64,000 nt of DNA, taken from contig NZ_CP173427.1 in assembly GCF_045038035.1 (NCBI RefSeq), positions 4,154,001 to 4,218,000 on the forward strand. The letters run 5' to 3'. The notes under the pieces are model-generated. The model did no database searches, had not been told where the DNA came from, and saw nothing but the letters and a program-made list of their open reading frames with translations. A program made the translations under genes and the position numbers. Positions 7,341-14,630 of this stretch are shown here, in pieces (within the stretch, counting starts at the first letter, position 1; every line of letters starts with the position of its first letter). Source of the stretch: Paenibacillus_F chitinolyticus_A (GTDB taxonomy: Bacteria > Bacillota > Bacilli > Paenibacillales > NBRC-103111).

Positions 7341-8381
7341 ATGGCTTCTAAAACATGGACGCAAACCGCACAGGTTGCTTTTACGTATGTCGGGACGGTC
7401 GTGGGAGCGGGCTTTGCGTCGGGTCAGGAAATCCTGCAGTTTTTTACCCGCTACGGCGCGGCGGCTTCCTTAACCATCGCGCTCGCGAGCGTCTTGTTTG
7501 TATGGCTCGGCATCAAAATGATGCTCATGGCGCACGATGTCCGGGCGGAGTCGTATGAAGATTTGAATATCGCTTTATTCGGCCCGAAAATCGGCAGATG
7601 GATCTCTCTGTTCACTTTGTTCGTTCTTTTCGGCATCTCTTCGGTCATGCTGGCCGGCGGAGGAACGGTTTTCTCCGAGCACTTGTCTCTGCCTTTCCAG
7701 AGCGGACTTCTCGTCACCGCTGTCCTGTCCTATGCCGTAATTACACGCGGCATCGGTGCGATTATGGCGGTGAACACGGTCGTCGTGCCGGTAATGGCCA
7801 CGTTCAGTCTTATTCTGGTGCTTTACACGAATAAGCTTCCCACTTCGCAGGCATGGCTGACCCTCGGTACCGACCATTCGCCGCTCAGTGTCTGGACCGC
7901 GCCCCTGCTCTACGTCGGCTTCAACCTGGCCACCGCCCAAGCGGTTCTCGTTCCGCTCGGCGCCCAGATCAAAGACCGGCGCGTACTGTTCCGGGGCGCA
8001 CTGCTGGGCGGGATCGGAATCGGTCTTCTGCTGTTCGCCGCGCACTATGCGCTGAGCGCACAGATGCCGGGAATCCGCCAGTTCGGCATTCCGATGGCCC
8101 GGATTATGGACGGGATGGGAACCGTCATCCCTTTTGTGTATCTGCTTGTCATCTATGGTGAAATCTTTACGACCTATCTTTCCAATACATATGGGCTGAC
8201 TCTTCAGCTGCAGCAGCGGACGGGCCTCGGCCGCAGAACCGTTCTTCTCCTGCTTATCGCGCTCAGTTATATCGTCAGCCTGATCGGTTTTAAGCCTCTT
8301 CTGTCGGCGCTTTATCCGTTATTCGGCCTTGTCAGTTCGGTGTGGCTGGCCGTGATGATGTGGAGAAACCGCTCCGCCTGA
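7341..8381 (+). CDS. ykvI: YkvI-family membrane transporter
   Basis: A 346-residue protein with ten or eleven predicted membrane helices. The N-terminus 'YVGTVVGAGFASGQEILQFF' is the family hallmark and resembles the unwound helix 1 of LeuT-fold transporters. YkvI proteins are presumed secondary transporters with unknown substrate. The start chosen is the ATG at 7341, 4 nt after AAGGGTGAG; a GTG at 7332 lies inside that site. The gene diverges from dedA. A 10-bp palindrome GTACTAGTAC (7310-7319) lies in the promoter region. The 3' end overlaps the next, convergent gene by about 60 bp. Confidence 0.85.
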   Translation: MASKTWTQTAQVAFTYVGTVVGAGFASGQEILQFFTRYGAAASLTIALASVLFVWLGIKMMLMAHDVRAESYEDLNIALFGPKIGRWISLFTLFVLFGISSVMLAGGGTVFSEHLSLPFQSGLLVTAVLSYAVITRGIGAIMAVNTVVVPVMATFSLILVLYTNKLPTSQAWLTLGTDHSPLSVWTAPLLYVGFNLATAQAVLVPLGAQIKDRRVLFRGALLGGIGIGLLLFAAHYALSAQMPGIRQFGIPMARIMDGMGTVIPFVYLLVIYGEIFTTYLSNTYGLTLQLQQRTGLGRRTVLLLLIALSYIVSLIGFKPLLSALYPLFGLVSSVWLAVMMWRNRSA

Positions 8382-8741
8382 GGAACGCCACGCCCGCACC
8401 GTCAAAAGCAGACGGTTAAAGCTCATCAGCATACCCAGAAATACAAATAAAAATCCGCAAAGCAAATAACCGATGTGATAATCGGGAAAAGCTTTCGCAT
8501 CGCGCAGCACCGCAACCAGATCGGCAAGAAGCATGACGATTCCGATCGCCATGAGGGCAAACTGCGCATAATCAAGCGGGGTAATCCGCTGCAAAAATTT
8601 GGCCGCATGCTGTTCGGGAGCGGCGCCCCGCATGTCCCGTTTCCACATCCGGTGAAGGATCCAGGCGGTATATGCGGAAGCGGCGGTTACAAGAAGCCCG
8701 AAAAGGGCTGTAAAAACAGCCAAAATTGTAAACAGTTGAAT
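8319..8741 (-). CDS. membrane protein of unknown function, probable non-canonical start
   Basis: A small protein of about 140 residues with three hydrophobic helices (N-terminal, middle and 'YLLCGFLFVFLGMLMSF') and a His/Arg/Lys-rich tail. The first ATG/GTG/TTG in frame is the TTG at 8723, but it has no ribosome site. The only good site, GGGAGAGG (8748-8755), is placed ideally for an ATT codon at 8739-8741. That start would give MQLFTILAVFTALFG, a natural membrane-protein N-terminus. The gene follows the one at 8769-9287 after 27 nt, so it is the second gene of a two-gene operon. Its last 63 bp overlap ykvI on the other strand. The family is not recognised. Confidence 0.65.
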   Translation of the reverse strand: MQLFTILAVFTALFGLLVTAASAYTAWILHRMWKRDMRGAAPEQHAAKFLQRITPLDYAQFALMAIGIVMLLADLVAVLRDAKAFPDYHIGYLLCGFLFVFLGMLMSFNRLLLTVRAWRSSGGAVSPHHHGQPHRTDKAE

Positions 8742-8768
8742 TGAAATCCTCTCCCTTGCGCAAGGCTG

Positions 8769-9287
8769 TCAGCCGAATGTTAAGAGCCTGGACACGACCC
8801 AGAGGGTACACGCCGCTGCCGCGGCAGGCAGTACCCAGGTTATCGTTGTCGCCGCCCGCCGACCGGGCAGCGGAGTTGACCGCCACAGCAGCTCCATAAG
8901 GCGGCTGCTCTCCCCGGAAAAGGGTGCCGCTTTCTCTTCCGGGTTCGTCCGAACCGCAGGGTCTGACGGGTCTGGGGCCCGATTCGCGCTTTCTCCGGAA
9001 ACAGCCGCAGGAGAAGGATTGCTCGGATGTTCTATATACTCAGACGATTCTGCGGCCTCCATCCCTTCAACCTGCCGGGATCGGGAGTACGCACGTTCGG
9101 CACTGGTCTTCGCTTTTTCTCGTTCCGATGAAGATTTTTTCGATTTGACAGGCTCCCGCTTCGGTGCCGGAAGCTTCTCGGCCTGCGCGGGGGCCTTCGC
9201 TATTGCCGTGCGGATACGGCCTTTGCGGCGTCCGACCTGATAGGTAATTTCCCGGTCTCCGGGTTTTGCCGGTTTTTTCTCAGACAA
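8769..9287 (-). CDS. tail-anchored basic protein of unknown function
   Basis: A 172-residue protein. The first 110 residues or so are Lys/Arg/Glu/Ser-rich and look disordered; a single hydrophobic helix sits at the extreme C-terminus ('ITWVLPAAAAACTLWVVS'), so it would be anchored by its tail. The start is taken as TTG at 9287, 9 nt after a GGGGGG ribosome site. A longer frame reaching 9497 runs through the ROK terminator and is not believable. No family is recognised. It is the first gene of an operon with the small membrane protein downstream. Confidence 0.6.
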   Translation of the reverse strand: MSEKKPAKPGDREITYQVGRRKGRIRTAIAKAPAQAEKLPAPKREPVKSKKSSSEREKAKTSAERAYSRSRQVEGMEAAESSEYIEHPSNPSPAAVSGESANRAPDPSDPAVRTNPEEKAAPFSGESSRLMELLWRSTPLPGRRAATTITWVLPAAAAACTLWVVSRLLTFG

Positions 9288-9378
9288 ATGTCTGTCCCCC
9301 CAGTTCCTGTAGAACCTCTTCTGTCCCCGGTCTTCTATTAGACGACTGCCGAGCCGGACAAGTTGTGCTTTACAGCCA

Positions 9379-9422
9379 AAAAAAAGACCTTTCCGTCCTA
9401 TTCGACATAGGGAAAGGTCTTT
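9379..9422 (-). terminator. terminator of the ROK kinase gene
   Basis: The 12-bp arms AAAGACCTTTCC (9383-9394) and its complement (9411-9422) enclose an inner CCTAT/ATAGG stem. On the minus strand a long T-run follows. Confidence 0.9.
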
Positions 9423-9477
9423 CCTGTTTTTTACATGCAAAAATAATGACTTTATACCTAGATAAACCCAAAAAGGC

Positions 9478-10452
9478 TTATACGATCCCGGCCGCACGGT
9501 TTGCGGCGAATGCCGCGCTGCCGATTACGCCGCCGTCGTCGATAAGGGTGCCGGGGTGGATGGTGAGACGCTCCCAGTATCCTTTGTAAACCGACTTCTG
9601 CAGTTCTTCGCGCATAGGCTTGAACAGCCGCTCGCCGGCCAGAGAGGCTCCGCCGCCGATAATCAGCGCGTCCGGGCTGTACATGGTTACGGCATACGAA
9701 AGCCCGCGGCCCAGCAGCTTGCCCGTATGGTTCATGACTTCGATCGCCAGCCGGTCGCCTTCGTCATACGCGCGGGAAACATCCGCAGCCGTAACGGAAG
9801 CCGCTTCTTCTCCGGGGAACCACTGGCCCAGGATGCTCTCGCGTCCTGCCGCAAGCGCTTCCTTGACCTGGCGGACGATCCCCGTCGCGGATGCGATCGT
9901 TTCGAGGCAGCCGACAAGTCCGCAGCCGCAAGGCGTCGTTTCCGCATCGTCGACGCGGATATGGCCGACTTCGCCGGCCATGAAGCCGCCGCCGTAATAC
10001 AGCTGGCCGTTATTGACCAGTCCGGCCGACATGCCGGTCCCGAGCGTAATCCCGAGCACATGCTCGTACCCGCGGCCCGGTCCCTTCATGGCTTCGCCGT
10101 AGACGTACATACGGACGTCGTTGTCGATGAAAACCGGTACGCCCAGTCTTGCTCCGAGCTGGTCGGATACCGGCACCTCTTTCCAGCGGAGGTTGCTGGC
10201 GAACACGCACACTCCGCGAACCGGGTCGATAAAGCCCGGCGTTCCGATTCCGACCGCTTTCAGCTGCCCGGGCGCAATATTCTGCTCCCGTAGCAGCGTT
10301 TCCACCATGACCGCTATCTTTTCCAGCACATAGTCGCTGCCTTTGGCCGCTTCCGTAGGCTGTTTGCTTTTGAACAGGACATTGAATTCCTCGTCCAACA
10401 ACCCGCATACAATATTCGTTCCTCCGAGATCCACGCCGACGAAAAAGCTCAT
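9478..10452 (-). CDS. ROK-family sugar kinase (glucokinase-like)
   Basis: A 324-residue ROK kinase that would phosphorylate a hexose or amino sugar with ATP. Seen: the phosphate loop 'DLGGTN' (8-13), catalytic Asp in 'FIDNDV' (about 112), 'GEVGH' (160-164) and the zinc motif CGCGLVGC (175-182). It is the last gene of a minus-strand operon (SIS isomerase, DeoR regulator, ROK kinase). The context argues for a substrate of the galactosamine/tagatose route such as N-acetylgalactosamine or galactosamine, but general glucokinases have the same motifs. Confidence 0.88.
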   Translation of the reverse strand: MSFFVGVDLGGTNIVCGLLDEEFNVLFKSKQPTEAAKGSDYVLEKIAVMVETLLREQNIAPGQLKAVGIGTPGFIDPVRGVCVFASNLRWKEVPVSDQLGARLGVPVFIDNDVRMYVYGEAMKGPGRGYEHVLGITLGTGMSAGLVNNGQLYYGGGFMAGEVGHIRVDDAETTPCGCGLVGCLETIASATGIVRQVKEALAAGRESILGQWFPGEEAASVTAADVSRAYDEGDRLAIEVMNHTGKLLGRGLSYAVTMYSPDALIIGGGASLAGERLFKPMREELQKSVYKGYWERLTIHPGTLIDDGGVIGSAAFAANRAAGIV

Positions 10453-10470
10453 TCCCGTCCGTCCTTTCCC

Positions 10471-11259
10471 TTATGCGTTCGCATACAAAGTGGTAATGCC
10501 GTGCTGCTCAAGAACCTTCTCCATGTCGGGTTCCAACCTCGCGTCTGTCACACACACGTTTACGTCCGCAAGCGGAGCTATGGAGAACAAGGAGGCTTTC
10601 CCCACCTTGGTATGGTCAAACACTGCTATCGTATGCTGGGTGCGGCTAATCAACAGACGGGCGGTCTGGGCTTCGAGCTCGGAAAACGTCGTGATGCCTT
10701 TGTCCGCGGAAACGCCGTCCACTCCGAGAAAGAGCTTCTCGATGTTGAGATGCTCGATCGTCTTCTCGGCCAGCGGCCCGCTGAGCTCGAAGCTCTTGCT
10801 GCGCATGACGCCGCCGACGACGACCACCTGCAGGCCTTCGCTGTCCGCGAGTTCCATGGCGATATTCACGGCATTGGTCACCACCGTAATCCCCTGGCGC
10901 TGCTTCAGTTCGCGGGCGATGAGGAAGGTTGTGGTGCCGCCCGTCAGGCAGACGCTGTCCCCTTCCTCGATAAGGCCGGCCGCCCTGCGGGCGATCGCTT
11001 CCTTCTCCAGCCAGAGCTGCTGCTTCTTCTCGGCGAACGAGGTTTCGCGGACAGCCGTGAGGCCTTCGAACAGCGCCCCGCCGATGGTGCGGACAACCTC
11101 GCCTTTCTTCTCAAGAAGGTCCAAATCGCGTCTTGCCGTCGCTTCCGAACATTGAAAATGCTCGATGATCTCCCCAATGGTAATGCGCCCTTGCTGCTTG
11201 AGGATCGTCATAATCTGCTGGCGCCTGAGATCTCCTTTGGAAGGAGTCGTGTCATTCAT
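10471..11259 (-). CDS. DeoR-family repressor of the amino-sugar cluster
   Basis: A 262-residue regulator. The N-terminal DeoR winged helix covers about residues 10-65 ('EATARRDLDLLEKKGEVVR') and is followed by a sugar-phosphate sensing domain of the ribose-5-phosphate isomerase-like fold ('DSVCLTGGTTTFLIAREL', 'LFLGVDGVSADKGIT'). The start at 11259 follows GGAGTG; a GTG at 11271 is part of that site. It lies between the SIS gene and the ROK gene in the same operon. It probably represses both divergent arms and is released by a phosphorylated sugar, as AgaR, GatR and LacR are. Confidence 0.88.
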   Translation of the reverse strand: MNDTTPSKGDLRRQQIMTILKQQGRITIGEIIEHFQCSEATARRDLDLLEKKGEVVRTIGGALFEGLTAVRETSFAEKKQQLWLEKEAIARRAAGLIEEGDSVCLTGGTTTFLIARELKQRQGITVVTNAVNIAMELADSEGLQVVVVGGVMRSKSFELSGPLAEKTIEHLNIEKLFLGVDGVSADKGITTFSELEAQTARLLISRTQHTIAVFDHTKVGKASLFSIAPLADVNVCVTDARLEPDMEKVLEQHGITTLYANA

Positions 11260-11283
11260 TTCAACTTTCACTCCGTCACAAGG

Positions 11284-12342
11284 TTAAATTTCGACGAACT
11301 GGGTCAGGTTGCGAGGATCGTCCGGATTCAGCCCGCGCTTCATCGCGTTGTAATAGCCGTTGTACTGGACAGCGGGCAAGTACAATACGCTTCGCGCTTC
11401 ATCGCTGAGCGCGGCTCCGCCGAGTTCCAGAACCAGATCCGCAAACTCCGTGTCTTCCCCGCGCTCCGCGGTCAGAAGCAGGATCGTCGCCCCGTATTCC
11501 TTCAGCTCTCTGGCTACTTTCAGCTCATAATCCCGAGCGGACTGCGAAAGCAGGAAGCAGACAAGCGTACCCGAGTCGACGATGGATTTGGGACCGTGTC
11601 TGAACTCAAGCGTGCCGTACGCTTCCGTCCACGTATACGTCATTTCCTTCAGCTTGAGGCAGGCTTCCAGCGCCAAACCGCCGAGTGCGCCGAGTCCGAG
11701 ATAGACCGTTTTGTTGAAGTTGTGCGCCGACACCCATTCTTTGATGCTCGTATCCGAGGCTTTGACCAGTTCTTCGTCTAATTCTAACACAGTTTTAAGC
11801 TCTTGTAAGTATGCCTCGCCGCCTGCCGCCATAGCGATTGCGGCCTGCATCATAAAGGTCATGGAGCTGAGCGATTTGCTCATCACTGTGCTCTTCTCTT
11901 TGCCGAGCGGAGAAAGCAGGCATTCCGTCATCGCGAACAATTTGCTCGTCTCGTGGCAGGTGATGCCGCACGTATCGATATGAGGTGCATTTTTGACGGA
12001 ATCAAGCGCAAGAAGTACCTCGTGGGATTCACCCGAACGCGACACGCCTACAATCAGAAGCTTCTTCCCTCTCGGTAGAGTGGCGTCGCGCAGCAGGAAA
12101 ATATCGGAGGAGGGCTGTGCGGATGCGCTGCGCCCGGTCCATTTGCGGAACGTAGCCGCCATTGTTATCGACTGGTAGTAGGACGACCCCGATCCGATAA
12201 AGACGACTTCCTCGTATTGTTCGTTTCCTATATAACGGTTCACCCAGTCGGACTGCTTCTGGAGCTGGTCCCATGCGGCCTGCAGAGCGGTCGGCTGGGC
12301 ACTGATTTCGGTATACGTTAATTGGCCGTGAACGTTTGACAT
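11284..12342 (-). CDS. agaS: SIS-domain sugar isomerase/deaminase, AgaS type
   Basis: A 352-residue protein with two SIS domains: the first with 'FIGSGSSYYQS' and 'VGVSRSGES' (about 50-105), the second with 'YLGLGALGGLALEACLKLKE'. The block 'TEAYGTLEFRHGPKSIVD' is the GlmS-like active-site segment. The C-terminal motif 'RGLNPDDPRNLTQFVEI' is typical of AgaS/GlmS-type deaminases. AgaS converts galactosamine-6-phosphate to tagatose-6-phosphate and ammonia. The kinase and aldolase opposite are exactly the two next steps, so AgaS is preferred over a fructosamine deglycase. First gene of its operon, with AGGGAGG before the ATG. Confidence 0.82.
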   Translation of the reverse strand: MSNVHGQLTYTEISAQPTALQAAWDQLQKQSDWVNRYIGNEQYEEVVFIGSGSSYYQSITMAATFRKWTGRSASAQPSSDIFLLRDATLPRGKKLLIVGVSRSGESHEVLLALDSVKNAPHIDTCGITCHETSKLFAMTECLLSPLGKEKSTVMSKSLSSMTFMMQAAIAMAAGGEAYLQELKTVLELDEELVKASDTSIKEWVSAHNFNKTVYLGLGALGGLALEACLKLKEMTYTWTEAYGTLEFRHGPKSIVDSGTLVCFLLSQSARDYELKVARELKEYGATILLLTAERGEDTEFADLVLELGGAALSDEARSVLYLPAVQYNGYYNAMKRGLNPDDPRNLTQFVEI

Positions 12343-12370
12343 CTTCTAATTTCCTCCCTTATAATCAACT

Positions 12371-12411
12371 TAATGACATTATAAATCATTATTTTGATCG
12401 TTTCAATCATT
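12371..12411. promoter_or_regulatory. shared operator and agaS promoter
   Basis: The 90-bp gap between divergent agaS and the aldolase holds a minus-strand promoter, TTGAAA (12401-12406), 17 nt, TATAAT (12378-12383). A perfect inverted repeat TAATGA-N9-TCATTA (12371-12376, 12386-12391) covers the -10. AATCATT is repeated at 12384-12390 and 12405-12411, 21 bp apart, on one face of the helix. This is a likely DeoR-family operator. Confidence 0.65.
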
Positions 12412-12432
12412 TTATACGAGGGGGTTTTTCAA

Positions 12433-13302
12433 ATGGCTCATTTGATTTCTTCTACACACCTGCTTCAAGCGGCTCGTCAGAACGGTTACGGCATCACGGC
12501 CTTTAACGTGCATACGCTGGAAATGCTGCAAGCCGTCGTCGAGGCGGCCGAGGAGCTTCAGGCTCCGCTGATTCTGCAAACTACCGTCGGAACCGTGAAA
12601 CATCTGGGACCCGACTATATCGTTGCGGCCGCAGCCGCTGCCGCCAAACGGTCTTCCGTCCCGATCGCGCTTCATCTCGATCATTGCACGGATTACGAGC
12701 TTATCGTACAATGCATCCGGGAAGGCTATACATCGGTCATGATTGACGCTTCCATGCATCCGTTCGAAGAGAACGTCCGGCAGACGCAGGAAGTCGTGAA
12801 AGTCGCCCGGGCGGCCGGCGTTAACGTGGAAGCGGAACTCGGCAAAGTCGGCGGCGTCGAAGACGATATCGTCGTAGCCGACGAGGATGCGCTCCTCGCC
12901 GATCCGGACGAATGCGTCCGCTTCGTGGAGCTTACCGGCGTGCCGACCCTCGCCCCGGCCATCGGAACGGCTCACGGCATTTACAAGGGCGAACCGAAAA
13001 TCGCTTTCGGCAAGCTGGAAGAAATCTACCGCAAAGTGAGCCTCCCCCTTGTTCTGCACGGCGGGTCCGGCATTCCGGAAGAGCAGGTCAAACGCTGCGT
13101 ATCGCTCGGCATGGCCAAGATGAATGTCGCCACGGAGCTGCGCATCGCCTTCTCCGATGCCATCAAGAAAGTGTTCCAAGCGAACCCGGATGAAAACGAC
13201 CCGCGCAAATATATGGTTCCGGCCAAAGCGGCTGTCAAAGAGCTGGCCCAAGCGAAAATGCGGCTTACCGGCTGCGTCGGCCGCGCCAAAGATTTCATTT
13301 AA
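12433..13302 (+). CDS. class II ketose-bisphosphate aldolase (tagatose/fructose type)
   Basis: A 289-residue zinc aldolase of the GatY/KbaY/FbaA family. It would cleave tagatose-1,6-bisphosphate (or fructose-1,6-bisphosphate) to dihydroxyacetone phosphate and glyceraldehyde-3-phosphate. Seen: catalytic Asp and first zinc His in 'HLDHC' (81-85), zinc His in 'GTAHGIYKGEP' (about 181) and in 'HGGSGIP' (about 209), and 'NVATELR' near the phosphate site. GAGGGGG precedes the ATG at 12433; an in-frame ATG at 12394 lies in the promoter. First gene of the plus-strand arm, with the PfkB kinase 25 nt downstream. The tagatose assignment rests on context. Confidence 0.9.
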   Translation: MAHLISSTHLLQAARQNGYGITAFNVHTLEMLQAVVEAAEELQAPLILQTTVGTVKHLGPDYIVAAAAAAAKRSSVPIALHLDHCTDYELIVQCIREGYTSVMIDASMHPFEENVRQTQEVVKVARAAGVNVEAELGKVGGVEDDIVVADEDALLADPDECVRFVELTGVPTLAPAIGTAHGIYKGEPKIAFGKLEEIYRKVSLPLVLHGGSGIPEEQVKRCVSLGMAKMNVATELRIAFSDAIKKVFQANPDENDPRKYMVPAKAAVKELAQAKMRLTGCVGRAKDFI

Positions 13303-13327
13303 TTTCAGTCAAGACAGGAGAACCCGG

Positions 13328-14257
13328 ATGATTACCACCGTGACCCTCAATGCGGCAATCGACAAAACCTACCGCGTAAACAGCTTCGAAATGGACCGGG
13401 TTTCCCGCGTAACGGACATGATCGCCGTACCCGGCGGCAAAGGGATCAATGTCGCCAGGGTGGCCAGTCTGCTCGGCGAACCCGTTACGGCCACCGGCTT
13501 TGTGGCGGGCTTCAACGGACAGTTTATCCGCAGCGGTCTGGACACGGAGGGCATTCCCCATGACTTCACGGAAGTCCCGGGAGAATCCCGCCTCTGCCTG
13601 ACCGTTCTGGATGCGGACAACGGCACGCAGACGGAGCTGCTGGAGCCCGGACCCGCCATCGCGGAAAGCTCCCTTCAGTCCCTGAAGGAGAAGGTGAAGG
13701 CGCTCGCGGGCAGATCCACGCATGTGTGCTTCTCCGGCAGCCTGCCCCTCGGCTGTCCACCTTCGCTCTATGCGGAGCTGATCACGCTCGCAAGAGAAGC
13801 CGGCGCCGAGGCCGTCCTGGACGCGAGCGGCGACGCTCTGGCTGCCGGGCTCGAAGCGAGGCCTCTGCTCATTAAGCCCAATGAGCATGAAATCGTGCGC
13901 CTGCTCGGCAGGCCCGCTTCCTCCGACGACGATCTGGCCGCCTGCATCCGGGAATTGATGCGGCGCGGAATCCCGCACGTCGTCGTCTCGCTCGGCGCGC
14001 GCGGAGCCCTCGCGGGCAGCAGCGGCCGCGTACGGCGGATCGGCATCCCGGCGATCCGGGCCGTGAACCCGGTCGGCAGCGGCGACGCGATGGTGGCCGG
14101 CATGGTCACGGCTTTTCGCCAAGGCCGGAGCGACGCCGATGCGGCCCGCTTCGGCGCGGCATGCGGAAGCGCCAACGCTTTGCAGATGCAGGCGGGGGTC
14201 GTCACCGCTGAAGATGTCGAGCGGATCTTCCGGTCCGTTACCGTGACGGATTACTGA
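13328..14257 (+). CDS. PfkB-family tagatose-6-phosphate/1-phosphofructokinase
   Basis: A 309-residue sugar kinase of the LacC/FruK branch of the PfkB (ribokinase) family. Seen: 'GGKGINVA' (36-43), 'LDASGDAL' and 'IKPNEHE' in the centre, and the ATP/anion-hole motif with catalytic Asp 'NPVGSGDAMVAG' (Asp near 253). In LacC the product is tagatose-1,6-bisphosphate, the substrate of the aldolase encoded just upstream. If the sugar entered as fructose-1-phosphate the same protein could act as FruK. Second and last gene of the arm, followed by a strong terminator. Confidence 0.9.
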   Translation: MITTVTLNAAIDKTYRVNSFEMDRVSRVTDMIAVPGGKGINVARVASLLGEPVTATGFVAGFNGQFIRSGLDTEGIPHDFTEVPGESRLCLTVLDADNGTQTELLEPGPAIAESSLQSLKEKVKALAGRSTHVCFSGSLPLGCPPSLYAELITLAREAGAEAVLDASGDALAAGLEARPLLIKPNEHEIVRLLGRPASSDDDLAACIRELMRRGIPHVVVSLGARGALAGSSGRVRRIGIPAIRAVNPVGSGDAMVAGMVTAFRQGRSDADAARFGAACGSANALQMQAGVVTAEDVERIFRSVTVTDY

Positions 14258-14340
14258 CACGGGCCGGATCGAAGAAAAGACGACGGGAGACCGAGTCTTC
14301 TCGCTTGGCGCCGGAACACACGGCACCGTCGCCCTCACAA

Positions 14341-14387
14341 AAAAACAGGCATGTTCTCTTGAAACGCGGAGAACATGCCTGTTTTTA
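14341..14387 (+). terminator. terminator of the aldolase/kinase operon
   Basis: The arms AACAGGCATGTTCTC and GAGAACATGCCTGTT form an 18-bp stem including the flanking A/T pairs, followed by TTTTT. The remaining 240 bases to the ger operon show no gene; a forespore sigma-G promoter is expected there but I could not place one with confidence. Confidence 0.9.
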
Positions 14388-14630
14388 CGTTTTGTCCCGG
14401 TCGCTGCCGGAGAGTCCGCACGGTGCTTGTGAAACGATTCGCGGCGTCGCAGCATGCGAGCTTCCCCGGAGGCCATGACCTGCTGCTAGAGGCGATCACC
14501 GACCGAACCGGCCATCCTCATGTATCGGCAGCTTACGGATACCGTCACATTTTCACTCCTTTGCCCCTGGTAATTTGCCGGTAAACTGGGAAGTCTACCC
14601 TTATAGCTCTAGCACGGATGGAGGGACATC

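Noticed and set aside
10501..11781. 426-codon plus-strand open frame opposite the DeoR and AgaS genes
   Set aside because: Spans two convincing genes on the other strand and has no start signal.
13295..14476. 393-codon minus-strand open frame opposite the PfkB kinase
   Set aside because: Arg/Gly/Ala-rich antisense shadow that also crosses the terminator at 14341-14387.
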